Below are positions 38,892-47,123 of a stretch of DNA of 64,000 nucleotides, piece after piece. Where the stretch lies: positions 124,001 to 188,000 of the forward strand of contig NZ_QORI02000002.1 of NCBI RefSeq assembly GCF_003325755.1, read 5' to 3'. This DNA comes from Pseudomonas sp. SST3. Lineage in GTDB: Bacteria; Pseudomonadota; Gammaproteobacteria; Pseudomonadales; Pseudomonadaceae. The notes under the pieces were generated by a model. It saw only the letters and a list, made by a program, of their open reading frames with translations, searched no databases and had not been told where the DNA came from. A program made the position numbers and the translations under genes. How positions within the stretch are numbered: the stretch's first letter is position 1; each line of letters begins with the position of its first letter.

Positions 38892-38985
38892 GAAGAAAGT
38901 CTCGTGGCGAGCGGATGGACAAGCATAAAGCCTGACGCCAAGCGGGAACTTGGCGTCGGTCAAGGAAGCATCGAGATGGTTCGGT

Positions 38986-39501
38986 TCAGCGCCGCTGCCA
39001 GGTCTCGAAGCGATACGCAGGGGCCTCGCCTTGGGCCGGGTGCGCCTGACAGTCGGTGCGCTGCCATTCGGCTTCATCGAAGGCCGGAAAGAAGGCATCG
39101 CCTTCAGGATCGGATTCGATACGGGTGAGGTAGAGGCGTTGTGCCTGGCTCAGCGCCTGGCCGTAGAGCTGCGCGCCGCCAATCAGCATCAGTTCGTCGA
39201 CGCCCTGCTCGCGCGCCCACTGCTCGGCACGAACCAGCGCAGCGTCCAGGCTGGTGAAGGCTTCGGCGCCGTCGAGCCGCAGGTCCGGCTGGCGGCTGAC
39301 CACCAGATTCAACCGGCCCGGCAGCGGACGACCGAGCGAATCCCAGGTTTTGCGACCCATGATGATCGGCTTGCCGAGCGTCATCGCCTTGAAGTGCTTG
39401 AGGTCAGCGGGCAAATGCCAGGGCATCTGATTGTCGAGCCCGATGACGCGGTTTTCCGCGAGGGCTGCGATCATAGCGAGGGGAAAGGGGGTCTGATTCA
39501 T
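38986..39501 (-). CDS. folA: Dihydrofolate reductase FolA
   Basis: NADPH-dependent reduction of dihydrofolate to tetrahydrofolate; target of trimethoprim. 171 residues: MIAALAENRVIGLDNQMPWHLPADLKHFKAMT (with catalytic Asp in PADLKHF), IIMGRKTWDSLGRPLPGRLNLVVSR, and the NADPH loop LMLIGGAQLYGQAL. Divergent from glpQ with 151 bp between starts. Normal length and motifs. Confidence 0.96.
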   Translation of the reverse strand: MNQTPFPLAMIAALAENRVIGLDNQMPWHLPADLKHFKAMTLGKPIIMGRKTWDSLGRPLPGRLNLVVSRQPDLRLDGAEAFTSLDAALVRAEQWAREQGVDELMLIGGAQLYGQALSQAQRLYLTRIESDPEGDAFFPAFDEAEWQRTDCQAHPAQGEAPAYRFETWQRR

Positions 39502-39567
39502 GGCGGCGAGGATAGCAGAGGGCCCTTGGGCAGTCAGCGGCGTCAGATTAACGCCAGCATCATCGAA

Positions 39568-39612
39568 CCGTCATGTTCAGTCCACCGAAGCGTCAACGGC
39601 GCGTCATTCTTG
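39568..39612 (+). promoter_or_regulatory. Candidate Pho box upstream of glpQ
   Basis: Four 7-mers spaced exactly 11 bp apart: CCGTCAT (39568), AGTCCAC (39579), GCGTCAA (39590), GCGTCAT (39601). The known PhoB half-site is CTGTCAT with 11-bp phasing; the first, third and fourth match at 5-6 of 7 positions, the second poorly. It lies 40-85 bp before the glpQ start, and glpQ is a known phosphate-starvation gene in Pseudomonas. Confidence 0.6.
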
Positions 39613-39652
39613 CCCGCCAGGCTGGTTGCTCCCATCCCCGAGGAGAGTCCCC

Positions 39653-40774
39653 ATGGTCCGCCCTGCCCGCACCACCTTTTTGCGCCACTGGCTAACCGCT
39701 TGCAGCCTGCTGCTGCCAATCGCGGCCTTTGCCGCTTCGCCCGACGCGACCCGCGAGGCGAAGCTACACGGCCATCGAGAAGAACCCAAGCCACTGGTGA
39801 TCGCCCACCGCGGCGCCAGTGGCTACGTGCCCGAGCACACCCTTGGCGCCTATGCGTTGGCGATACTGCAGGGCGCCGACTATATAGAACCGGACCTGGT
39901 AATGACCCGCGACGGCGAATTGGTGGCGCGTCATGACAATGAGCTGGGTTTGACCACCGACGTGTCACAGCGTCCTGAGTTCGCTGACCGCAAGCGCACC
40001 CAGATGGTCGACGGCGTCAGCTTGACCGGCTGGTTCAGCGAGGATTTCACGCTGGCCGAATTGAAAACCCTGCGAGCCATCGAGCGCATCCCGGAAATCC
40101 GCCCCGGTAATGCGCGTCTTGACGGCAGCCTGGAAATCCCGACGCTGCAGGAAATCATCGACTTGGTGAAAACCATGCAGCTGAGCGAGCGCCGACGCAT
40201 CGGCCTGTATCCGGAGACCAAGCATCCGACCCATTTCCAAAAGCTCGGCCTGGCAATGGAAAAACCGCTGGTGCGCACGCTCCACCGCAACGGCTACGCC
40301 GGTCGCCATGCGCCGGTGTACATCCAGTCGTTCGAAGTGGAGAACCTGAAAGCCCTCAGCCGGCTGACACAGCTGCGGTTGGTGCAGCTGTTCGGCGGCG
40401 GGCAGCCGTACGACCAGCAGGTACGCGGCAGCGACCTGACCTACGCCCAGATGGCAACGGCCGAGGGACTCCGGGCAATCGCAGGCTACGCAGTGGGCGT
40501 CGGCCCGGAGAAGGGCTACATCATTCCACGCGATGCCAACGGCAACCTCGGCCAGCCCACCGACTTCGTGCCGAACGCCCACGCTGCCGGACTCAAGGTG
40601 CACCCTTACACCTTCCGTGCCGAAAACGCCTTCCTGCCGACCAATCTGCGCAACGGCGATTCGCCGGCCGATCGCGGTGATATCGAGGCCGACATCCGCG
40701 CCTTCCTCGACGCCGGCATCGACGGGCTGTTTATCGATCAGCCGGACATCGCCGTGCGCGTGCGCGCCGATTAA
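39653..40774 (+). CDS. glpQ: Periplasmic glycerophosphodiester phosphodiesterase GlpQ
   Basis: Hydrolyses glycerophosphodiesters to glycerol-3-phosphate and an alcohol. 373 residues with a signal peptide (TTFLRHWLTACSLLLPIAAFAAS, cleavage near residue 27). GDPD motifs: AHRGASGYVPEHT with the catalytic His, GADYIEPDLVMTRDG with metal-binding Glu and Asp, and GLYPETKHPTHF with the further Glu. ATG 39653 follows GAGGAGAG; the frame is open 51 codons upstream. The Pho-box-like repeat at 39568-39612 suggests phosphate control. Divergent from folA, as in P. aeruginosa. Confidence 0.93.
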   Translation: MVRPARTTFLRHWLTACSLLLPIAAFAASPDATREAKLHGHREEPKPLVIAHRGASGYVPEHTLGAYALAILQGADYIEPDLVMTRDGELVARHDNELGLTTDVSQRPEFADRKRTQMVDGVSLTGWFSEDFTLAELKTLRAIERIPEIRPGNARLDGSLEIPTLQEIIDLVKTMQLSERRRIGLYPETKHPTHFQKLGLAMEKPLVRTLHRNGYAGRHAPVYIQSFEVENLKALSRLTQLRLVQLFGGGQPYDQQVRGSDLTYAQMATAEGLRAIAGYAVGVGPEKGYIIPRDANGNLGQPTDFVPNAHAAGLKVHPYTFRAENAFLPTNLRNGDSPADRGDIEADIRAFLDAGIDGLFIDQPDIAVRVRAD

Positions 40775-40953
40775 GGCAGTCGAAGCCCGGTGCAGTGCGG
40801 CCGGGCCTCGAATCGAGTGATCGTTCGGTATTCAGGGTTTCGGGGATGGGGAACCCACCTACACTTGGCTAGGTATCAGCTTTGTGGCCTGGCCGCGACC
40901 GCTCGTCATGCAGACGGCGGTGATTCCTACAACAACCACAAGAAGGAACGAAC

Positions 40954-41934
40954 ATGAAGCCCATCGCCAAACGTTTCATACCCATCCTGCTGGGCGCTAC
41001 GCTCCCACTCGCATCATTCGCAGTACAGGCCGCCGAATGGCCAACCGACACCGTTCGCCTGGTGGTGCCCTACGCACCGGGCGGCACCACCGATGTGCTT
41101 TCGCGCAAGGTCGCCGACCTGCTGCAGAAGGAAATCGGCACCGTGGTGGTGGAAAACCGCCCCGGCGCCGGCTCGACCATGGCCACAGGGCAGCTGGCCC
41201 GGGGAGGCCGAGGCGCCGACCACACCATTGCCATGGCTTCGCCCGGCCACACCATCGGCCCGGTGATCTACAAGAACCTGCCCTACGATCCGGTGAAGGA
41301 TTTCAAATTCATCCGCAACGTCATCGAGATCCCCAATGTCATGGTGGTTCCGGCTAGCAGCCCCTACAACAGCGTCGAGGAATTCATCAAGGCCGCGAAG
41401 GAAAAGGAGATGACCTTCAGCTCGGCAGGCGTCGGCAGCTCCATCCACATGTCCGGCGAGCTATTCAAAGCCATGACCAACTCGAACATGACCCATGTGC
41501 CGTTCCGCGGCAGCGGCGAGGCCCTGCCGGCGCTGCTCAGTGGCGACGTGGACGTGTCGTTCGAAAACATGCCGGCGGTGCTTTCGCATATCAAATCCGG
41601 CAAGCTCCGCGCGCTCGCGGTGACCTCCGCCGAGCCTTCGCCGCATCTGCCGGGCGTCGAGCCGCTGTCCAAGCTTGGCGCCGATCTGGGTCTCGGAGAC
41701 TTCGTCACCACCGCCTGGTTCGGCCTGGTCGCCGACGACAGCATGCCGGACGAGGGCGTGCAGGCACTGCAGGACGCGCTGGACAAGCAGCTCGACAATC
41801 AGAGCTTCAAGGACTTCGTCGCTCAGCTAGGTGGTGAGCTGGCGACCGAAGAGGGCGATGCTTTCCGGGATTACGTCGCCGACGATGTCAAGCGCTGGCA
41901 GCGCGTCGCTGGTCAGGCAGAACTCGGCCAATAG
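40954..41934 (+). CDS. Tripartite tricarboxylate transporter substrate-binding protein TctC (copy 1)
   Basis: 326-residue periplasmic receptor of the TctC/Bug family with signal peptide MKPIAKRFIPILLGATLPLASFAVQAA. Typical features: WPTDTVRLVVPYAPGGTTDVLSRKVADLL, VVENRPGAGST (carboxylate-binding loops) and FVTTAWFGLVAD. AAGGAA lies about 7 nt before the ATG. It is close in sequence to the frameshifted copy at 43581, differing mostly in the signal peptide and scattered residues. It has no tctA/tctB directly behind it, so it must share membrane subunits, probably those at 44572-46575. The ligand is unknown; a di- or tricarboxylate is usual. Confidence 0.88.
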   Translation: MKPIAKRFIPILLGATLPLASFAVQAAEWPTDTVRLVVPYAPGGTTDVLSRKVADLLQKEIGTVVVENRPGAGSTMATGQLARGGRGADHTIAMASPGHTIGPVIYKNLPYDPVKDFKFIRNVIEIPNVMVVPASSPYNSVEEFIKAAKEKEMTFSSAGVGSSIHMSGELFKAMTNSNMTHVPFRGSGEALPALLSGDVDVSFENMPAVLSHIKSGKLRALAVTSAEPSPHLPGVEPLSKLGADLGLGDFVTTAWFGLVADDSMPDEGVQALQDALDKQLDNQSFKDFVAQLGGELATEEGDAFRDYVADDVKRWQRVAGQAELGQ

Positions 41935-42008
41935 CAGGTCGCAACGTCAGTCAGCCTAGGGTGGGCCGGGCTGCGCTCCACTTCGGCCCGCCGCTTGAAG
42001 TAGCCGTT

Positions 42009-42095
42009 GGTGGGCTGAAGCCCACCCTACCAATCCGGCGCGCAATCGGCGGCATCGTCGCGACGGCAAATCTGTAGGCTGGGCTTCAGCCCAGC
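42009..42095. repeat. Inverted pair of GTAGG...-type palindromic repeats (pair A)
   Basis: Unit 42009-42030 starts GGTGGGCTGAAGCCCACC and ends CTAC; unit 42074-42095 is its opposite orientation, GTAGG then CTGGGCTTCAGCCCAGC. Each unit is itself a hairpin. They are separated by 43 bp. A further imperfect relative (AGGGTGGGCCGGGC... CGGCCCGCC) lies at about 41957-41992. Located in the gap between tctC copy 1 and the end of the CoA-transferase gene, so it may terminate both. Confidence 0.7.
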
Positions 42096-42143
42096 GATCG
42101 TGCCGTCTACGGTGGAGCTACCCATCCAATGCGCCACTTACGC

Positions 42144-43337
42144 TCAACCGATCACACCGGCCTCGCGCAACGCTGCCAGCTCGGCTTCGCTCTTGCCGAG
42201 CACCTGGCTGAGCACGCTGTCGGTGTGCTGTCCGTGCAACGGCGGCGCCTCGGGTGGGACGGTCGGCGTCCGCGACAGGCGCAACGGGCTACGGACCATG
42301 CGCACCTCTCCGGCAACCGGATGCTCGGCGCTGATCACCAGCTCACGGTGGCGAGCGGTCTCCGACTCGAACGCCTGGGCCACATCCTTCACTTCACCGA
42401 CCGGAATGCCCTGGGCACGCAGCGCGGCGATCAGCCCCTCGTTGTTCCAGTCCGCGAACGCCTCCTGCAGCATCGGAATCAGCAGCTCGCGGTTCTCGGT
42501 GCGGCTCTTGTTCTGGGTGAAGCGCGAATCGTTGTGCAGCTCCGGTCGCTTCAGTACATCCAGGCACAGTCGCCGGTACTGCTCGTCGTTGCCCACGGCC
42601 AGGGCGATGCTACCGTCGGCGGTGTCGAACAACTGGTAGGGGACGATGCTGGCGTGCGCATTGCCATAGCGCTGCGGCACCTTGCCGGTGTTGAGGTAGC
42701 CGGAGGCGATGTTGGCAAGAAAGTGCAGCGCGCTGTCGGACAAGGCGATGTCCACCGACTGGCCGAGGCCGGACTTCTCGCGCTCGTACAGCGCGGCGAG
42801 AATGCCTTGAACGGCGTTCATGCCGGTGACCAGATCAATGAAGGCGACACCCAGGCGCATCGGCTCGCCGTCCTTCTCGCCGGTGATCGACATGAAGCCG
42901 CTCTCGGCCTGGATGATGAAATCGTAGCCCGGACGGTTCTCCAGCGGATTGTCGCGACCATAGCCGGTGATCGAGCAGTGGATGAGTCGCGGATTGACCG
43001 CAGACAACGCCGGGTAATCCAAGCCAAGGCGCTTGAGGCTCGCCGGCAGGAAATTCTCCACCACCACGTCGGCCTGCGCAGCCAGATCGAGGATCAGTTG
43101 ACGGCCTTCCGGTTTGCGCAGGTCCACGGCCACGCTCTGTTTGTTGCGATTGGCGCTGAGGTAATAGGTCGAAATGCCCGCCGTGGCTGGCGGCATCCAG
43201 CTGCGGGTGTCGTCGCCGCCTGCCAGACTCTCGATCTTCCACACCTCTGCCCCGAGATCGGCCAGTGCCATGGTCGACCAGGGCCCGGCGAGTATGCGGG
43301 TCAGATCCAATACTTTGATGCCTTGCAGAGCGCTCAC
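42144..43337 (-). CDS. CaiB/BaiF family (class III) CoA-transferase
   Basis: Transfers CoA between carboxylic acids through an enzyme-aspartyl intermediate. 397 residues: KVLDLTRILAGPWSTMALADLGAEVWKIE at the N-terminus, NRNKQSVAVDL, NPRLIHCSITGYGRDNP and RPGYDFIIQAESGFMSITG, in which the Asp (about residue 139) is the expected nucleophile, then GNAHASIVPYQLF. GTG 43337 is chosen because AAGGAGG lies 5 nt before it. It resembles the GcdG-like branch that activates dicarboxylates such as glutarate. Placed between two tctC genes, it probably activates the acid that the transporter imports. Divergent from copy 2 with a 243-bp gap. Confidence 0.85.
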   Translation of the reverse strand: MSALQGIKVLDLTRILAGPWSTMALADLGAEVWKIESLAGGDDTRSWMPPATAGISTYYLSANRNKQSVAVDLRKPEGRQLILDLAAQADVVVENFLPASLKRLGLDYPALSAVNPRLIHCSITGYGRDNPLENRPGYDFIIQAESGFMSITGEKDGEPMRLGVAFIDLVTGMNAVQGILAALYEREKSGLGQSVDIALSDSALHFLANIASGYLNTGKVPQRYGNAHASIVPYQLFDTADGSIALAVGNDEQYRRLCLDVLKRPELHNDSRFTQNKSRTENRELLIPMLQEAFADWNNEGLIAALRAQGIPVGEVKDVAQAFESETARHRELVISAEHPVAGEVRMVRSPLRLSRTPTVPPEAPPLHGQHTDSVLSQVLGKSEAELAALREAGVIG

Positions 43338-43580
43338 CCGCACCTCCTTTCAATCGATGCCCAAGGGGATCGAAGTTGACCCAAGCGTGCCGAAACCACA
43401 AGCAGTGCCTACAGCACAAACGTGCGATTATCGAACACTTTCCGGATACCCATAGGCTCGTCAGAAAAATCATCCTATAAGGTAGCGATGTCTTGTATCG
43501 GCGCCATAGTTGACTGAGCCATCGTTTGCGCTTTCGTTCGCTGATTGGACACCAACAACAACTAGAACAAAGGAAGCTCC

Positions 43581-44560
43581 ATGTCACTGACTCTCCCGCG
43601 CGCCCTGCGCCTGCTCCTGCTGAGCACCGCGTTGCCACTTGTCTCCCTCTCCGCGCAGGCCGCCGATTGGCCGACCGACACCGTTCGTCTCGTCGTGCCT
43701 TACGCTCCGGGCGGCACCACCGACGTGCTGTCACGCAAGGTGGCCGACCTGCTGCAGAAGGAAATCGGCACCGTGGTCGTCGAGAACCGTCCCGGCGCCG
43801 GTTCCACCATGGCAACAGGGCAGCTGGCCCGTGGCGGCCGCGGCAGCGACCACACAATCCTGATGGCCTCGCCCGGCCACACCATCGGCCCGGTGATCTA
43901 CAAGAAACTGCCTTACGAGCCGGTGAAGGACTTCCGCTTCATCCGCAACGTCATCGAAATTCCCAACGTCATGGTGGTCCCGGCCGACAGCCCCTACGAA
44001 AGCGTGGAAGACTTCGTCGAGGCGGCCAAGACCAAGGAAATGACCTTCAGCTCTTCCGGCATCGGCAGCTCGATCCATATGTCCGGCGAGCTGTTCAAGA
44101 CCATGACCGGCACCAAGATGACCCACGTACCCTTTCGCGGGAGCGGCGAGGCCCTGCCCGCCCTGCTCGGCGGTGACGTAGATGTGTCGTTCGAGAACAT
44201 GCCGACCGTGCTGTCGCACATCAAGTCCGGCAAGCTCAGGGCGCTGGCGGTGACCTCCGCAGAGCCTTCGCCGTACCTGCCGGGCGTCGAGCCGCTGTCC
44301 AAGCTCGGCGCGACCTGGGCCTTGGCGATTTCGTCACCACCGCCTGGTTCGGCCTGATCGCCGATGAAAGCTTCCCCGATGAAGCCGTGCAAACCCTGCA
44401 AGGCGCGTTGGAGAACGTCATGGAGGACCAGAGTTTCAGGGACTTCGTAGCGCAGATCGGCGGCGAGACGGCGAGCCATGAAGGCGACGAGTTCCGCGAC
44501 TATGTCGCCCAGGATGTCGAGCGTTGGCAGGACGTCGCCGGCCAGGCCGAACTCCAGTAA
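43581..44560 (+). pseudogene. Tripartite tricarboxylate transporter binding protein TctC (copy 2), frameshifted
   Basis: Paralogue of the gene at 40954. The frame is intact for the signal peptide (MSLTLPRALRLLLLSTALPL...) and about 240 residues, to LSKLGA. There the base count is one short (44310-44312): the current frame ends at 44357, while the next frame continues through FVTTAWFGLIADESFPDE to QAELQ and TAA at 44558-44560. Adding one base gives 981 nt, exactly the length of copy 1. Good ribosome site (AAAGGAAG). It heads the tctC-tctB-tctA operon (11 bp to tctB). Either a recently broken gene or a sequencing error. Confidence 0.85.
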
Positions 44561-44571
44561 GGAGATTCACC

Positions 44572-45069
44572 ATGACGCTCGCTGCCGGCCTGCCGCGCTG
44601 GGCCAACATCAACACGCTGCTGGGTGCGATCTGGCTGGTGGCCGCGCTGGTGTTTCTGTTCTACCTGGTGCCGAACTACATCGACGAGGCGCCCATGGTC
44701 GAGAACCCGATGCAGTCGCCACGTTGGCTCCCGAGCGCGGCCGGCTGGCTGGTGGCCGTGCTGTCATTGGCGCTGATCATCGAAGGCTGCCTGCGCCCGC
44801 CGAAGCACACCGCGGCGGATACCGAAGAAGGCGCCGCACCGCCATGGCGCTGGCTGGTCATGCTCAGCGGATTGGGCGTTTACTGGCTGCTGTTCGAGCC
44901 GCTGGGCGCCATCGCTGCCGGCGTTCTCGGAACGCTCCTGCTGTTTGCTGCGCATCCGGTGCGCAAGCCCTGGCTGTACCTGCTGGCTGTCGCCTTGCCA
45001 TGGCTGGTGAGCCTTTTATTCATCCATGTACTGAACGTCCCGCTGCCCTCCGGCACGCTCTGGGATTGA
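44572..45069 (+). CDS. Tripartite tricarboxylate transporter small membrane subunit TctB
   Basis: 165 residues with about four transmembrane helices: residues 13-34 (LLGAIWLVAALVFLFYLVPNYI), 56-74, 88-104 and a Val/Leu-rich C-terminal pair. It matches the position, size and hydropathy of TctB, which is poorly conserved in sequence. GGAG lies 6 nt before ATG 44572, 11 bp after tctC copy 2 and 27 bp before tctA. Confidence 0.83.
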   Translation: MTLAAGLPRWANINTLLGAIWLVAALVFLFYLVPNYIDEAPMVENPMQSPRWLPSAAGWLVAVLSLALIIEGCLRPPKHTAADTEEGAAPPWRWLVMLSGLGVYWLLFEPLGAIAAGVLGTLLLFAAHPVRKPWLYLLAVALPWLVSLLFIHVLNVPLPSGTLWD

Positions 45070-45096
45070 CTCTGCCCCTCATCCGCGAGTGACCGA

Positions 45097-46575
45097 ATGG
45101 AAGGCTTTTCCGAAGTATTGGACCTGTTCCTGAGCGTCGACAACTTCATCGCGATTGGCATCGGTGTGCTGATCGGCGTGGTCATCGGCGCGATACCTGG
45201 GCTGACGGCAACCATGGCGGTGGCGCTGGCGTTGCCCTTCACCTTCAGCCTCGAGCCGGTGACCGCGATCCTGCTGCTGGTGGGCATCTACAAGGGTGGC
45301 ATGTACGGCGGTTCGATCACTGCCATATTGATCCACACCCCCGGCTCGCCCGCGGCGGCCTGCACACTGCTCGACGGCTATCCGCTGACGCAGCAGGGCA
45401 AGGCCAAGAAGGCGCTGCAGATGGCACTCTATTCGTCGTGTATCGCCGACGTGCTGTCGAATCTGGCGCTGATCCTCTTCGCCTCCTACCTGGCCAAGGT
45501 CGCGCTGAATTTCGGCCCTCCGGAATTCTTCTGGCTGATCTGCTTTTCGCTGACCATCATCATCTCCATCGCCGGCGAATCGCCAGTAAAGGGGCTGATT
45601 GCCGCGTGCCTCGGGGTCATCGTCTCGTCGATCGGCATGGATATGGTCTACGGCAGCCAGCGCCTGACGTTCGACAACTACAACCTGATGGATCGCGTCT
45701 CCTTCGTGCCGTTGCTGATCGGGCTGTTCGCCGTGCCGGAGGTGATCGACTTCTACCTGAAGAAGGCCGGCCCCCACATCCGCGCCGCCAGCAGCGGCGT
45801 AGGCCTTACCCTCGGGGAGCTCAAGGGCAGCCTGAAAACCATCTTCCGCGGTTCGGTAATCGGCGTGATCATCGGTACCATTCCCGGCGCTGGTGCCACC
45901 GCGGCGTCTTTCATCTCCTACAGCGAGGCCAAGCGGCGCTCGAAGAATCCGGCGAATTTCGGCAAAGGTGAGCTCGAAGGCGTGGCTGCGGCGGAGTCAG
46001 GCAACAATGGTGTGGCCGGCGCAACCCTGATCCCGCTGCTGTCGCTGGGTATTCCGGGCGATGTGATCACCGCAATCATTCTCGGCGCCTTCATGATCCA
46101 CGGGCTGACGCCCGGCCCGGTGCTGTTCCAGGAAAACCTCACGCTGATTTACGCACTGTTCTGCGGCATTATGCTGAGCTCGGCGGTGCTGCTGTTCGTC
46201 GGTCAGGGCGTCATCAAGTATTTCTCTCTGGTCGCCGACATCCCCAAGGAAATCCTGCTGCCGATCGTGCTGATGTTCTGCGTCTACGGTGCCTTCGCGG
46301 TAAACAACAGCGTGTTCGATATCGGCCTGATGCTGGTGTTCGGCGTGGTCGGCTACGTGTTCAACCGCACCGGGTTCGCCACCGCACCTTTCCTGCTCGG
46401 CTTCATCCTCGGGCCGATGTTCGAGGACAACCTGCGGCGCACACTGCTGATCGGCCGCGGCGATCCGATGATCTTTTTCCGCGGCCCGATTACCTGGATT
46501 TTCCTTACCCTCACCGCGCTTTCGCTGTTCTTCGCGGTTCGCCGCTACTGGCAGGAGCGGATAAAGGTGGGCTAG
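45097..46575 (+). CDS. Tripartite tricarboxylate transporter large membrane subunit TctA
   Basis: 492-residue inner-membrane permease with about 12 helices. TctA hallmarks: GVVIGAIPGLTATMAVALALPFTF (residues about 27-50), YKGGMYGGSITAILIHTPGSPAA, and the inverted-repeat counterpart GTIPGAGATAASFISYSEAKR with GVAAAESGNNGVAGATLIPLLSLGIPGD. Last gene of the tctCBA operon; a hairpin follows 68 bp later. No TctDE two-component regulators are adjacent. Confidence 0.92.
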   Translation: MEGFSEVLDLFLSVDNFIAIGIGVLIGVVIGAIPGLTATMAVALALPFTFSLEPVTAILLLVGIYKGGMYGGSITAILIHTPGSPAAACTLLDGYPLTQQGKAKKALQMALYSSCIADVLSNLALILFASYLAKVALNFGPPEFFWLICFSLTIIISIAGESPVKGLIAACLGVIVSSIGMDMVYGSQRLTFDNYNLMDRVSFVPLLIGLFAVPEVIDFYLKKAGPHIRAASSGVGLTLGELKGSLKTIFRGSVIGVIIGTIPGAGATAASFISYSEAKRRSKNPANFGKGELEGVAAAESGNNGVAGATLIPLLSLGIPGDVITAIILGAFMIHGLTPGPVLFQENLTLIYALFCGIMLSSAVLLFVGQGVIKYFSLVADIPKEILLPIVLMFCVYGAFAVNNSVFDIGLMLVFGVVGYVFNRTGFATAPFLLGFILGPMFEDNLRRTLLIGRGDPMIFFRGPITWIFLTLTALSLFFAVRRYWQERIKVG

Positions 46576-46643
46576 GCGTGGGCTTCGACAAAGGGCGGGA
46601 CGGGGGGACGTGAAGTGTGTCGGCTGAATAGTCTAGGCAGGAA

Positions 46644-46669
46644 CAGGGGCGACTGGGACGTCGCCCCTG
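46644..46669. terminator. Hairpin between tctA and the DUF4282 gene
   Basis: CAGGGGCGAC (46644-46653) pairs perfectly with GTCGCCCCTG (46660-46669), 6-nt loop. It lies between the convergent stops of tctA and the DUF4282 gene. No T-run on either side, so it may need Rho or act as a processing barrier. Confidence 0.65.
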
Positions 46670-46674
46670 GCGAG

Positions 46675-46920
46675 TCACTGTCGAGCGGCGACAGTTCTCA
46701 GATTTTCGTTGATCTTGAACATGACGATCAGTAGTTCGCACCAGAGCCGGATACCGATCGAGCCGCCGATCAAAATAGCGAGGCCAGACCAAAGGCCCAT
46801 ACCGAATGCGCCGAACATGGCGGCGACTCCACATACGATCACGCCGATCAGGCCTGCCCAGTAGAGCAGCGTGATGATCTTGGGCGTCAGCATGGAGTCG
46901 AAGAAAAAGATGTCTTTCAT
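46675..46920 (-). CDS. DUF4282 small membrane protein
   Basis: 81 residues with two strong hydrophobic helices (LLYWAGLIGVIVCGVAAMFGAF and LAILIGGSIGIRLWCELLIVMF) and a family-typical opening MKDIFFFDSMLTPKIITLLYW. DUF4282 proteins are of unknown function. AAGGAC precedes the ATG by about 7 nt. Its stop is 6 bp from the tctA hairpin. Confidence 0.83.
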   Translation of the reverse strand: MKDIFFFDSMLTPKIITLLYWAGLIGVIVCGVAAMFGAFGMGLWSGLAILIGGSIGIRLWCELLIVMFKINENLRTVAARQ

Positions 46921-47123
46921 AACAAAGTCCTTTTGTACAAGCAGGCATGCAAGCAGTGCTTTGCGAACCGGCCTATCCGTGGCAGTTGATGCGGCGAAGC
47001 CGCAGGTCGATCAGTGATCGGCGGCGGATCGTACATGATGCCTAGGCCGCAGGGCATGACTGATTTCACTCTTTCAACTAGCAACGGGTATTCTCAGGAC
47101 CGAGCCCATCTACGAGAAGCCGC

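Noticed and set aside
42129..43379. 416-codon plus-strand frame opposite the CoA-transferase
   Set aside because: Antisense shadow; the CoA-transferase frame has complete family motifs and a good ribosome site.
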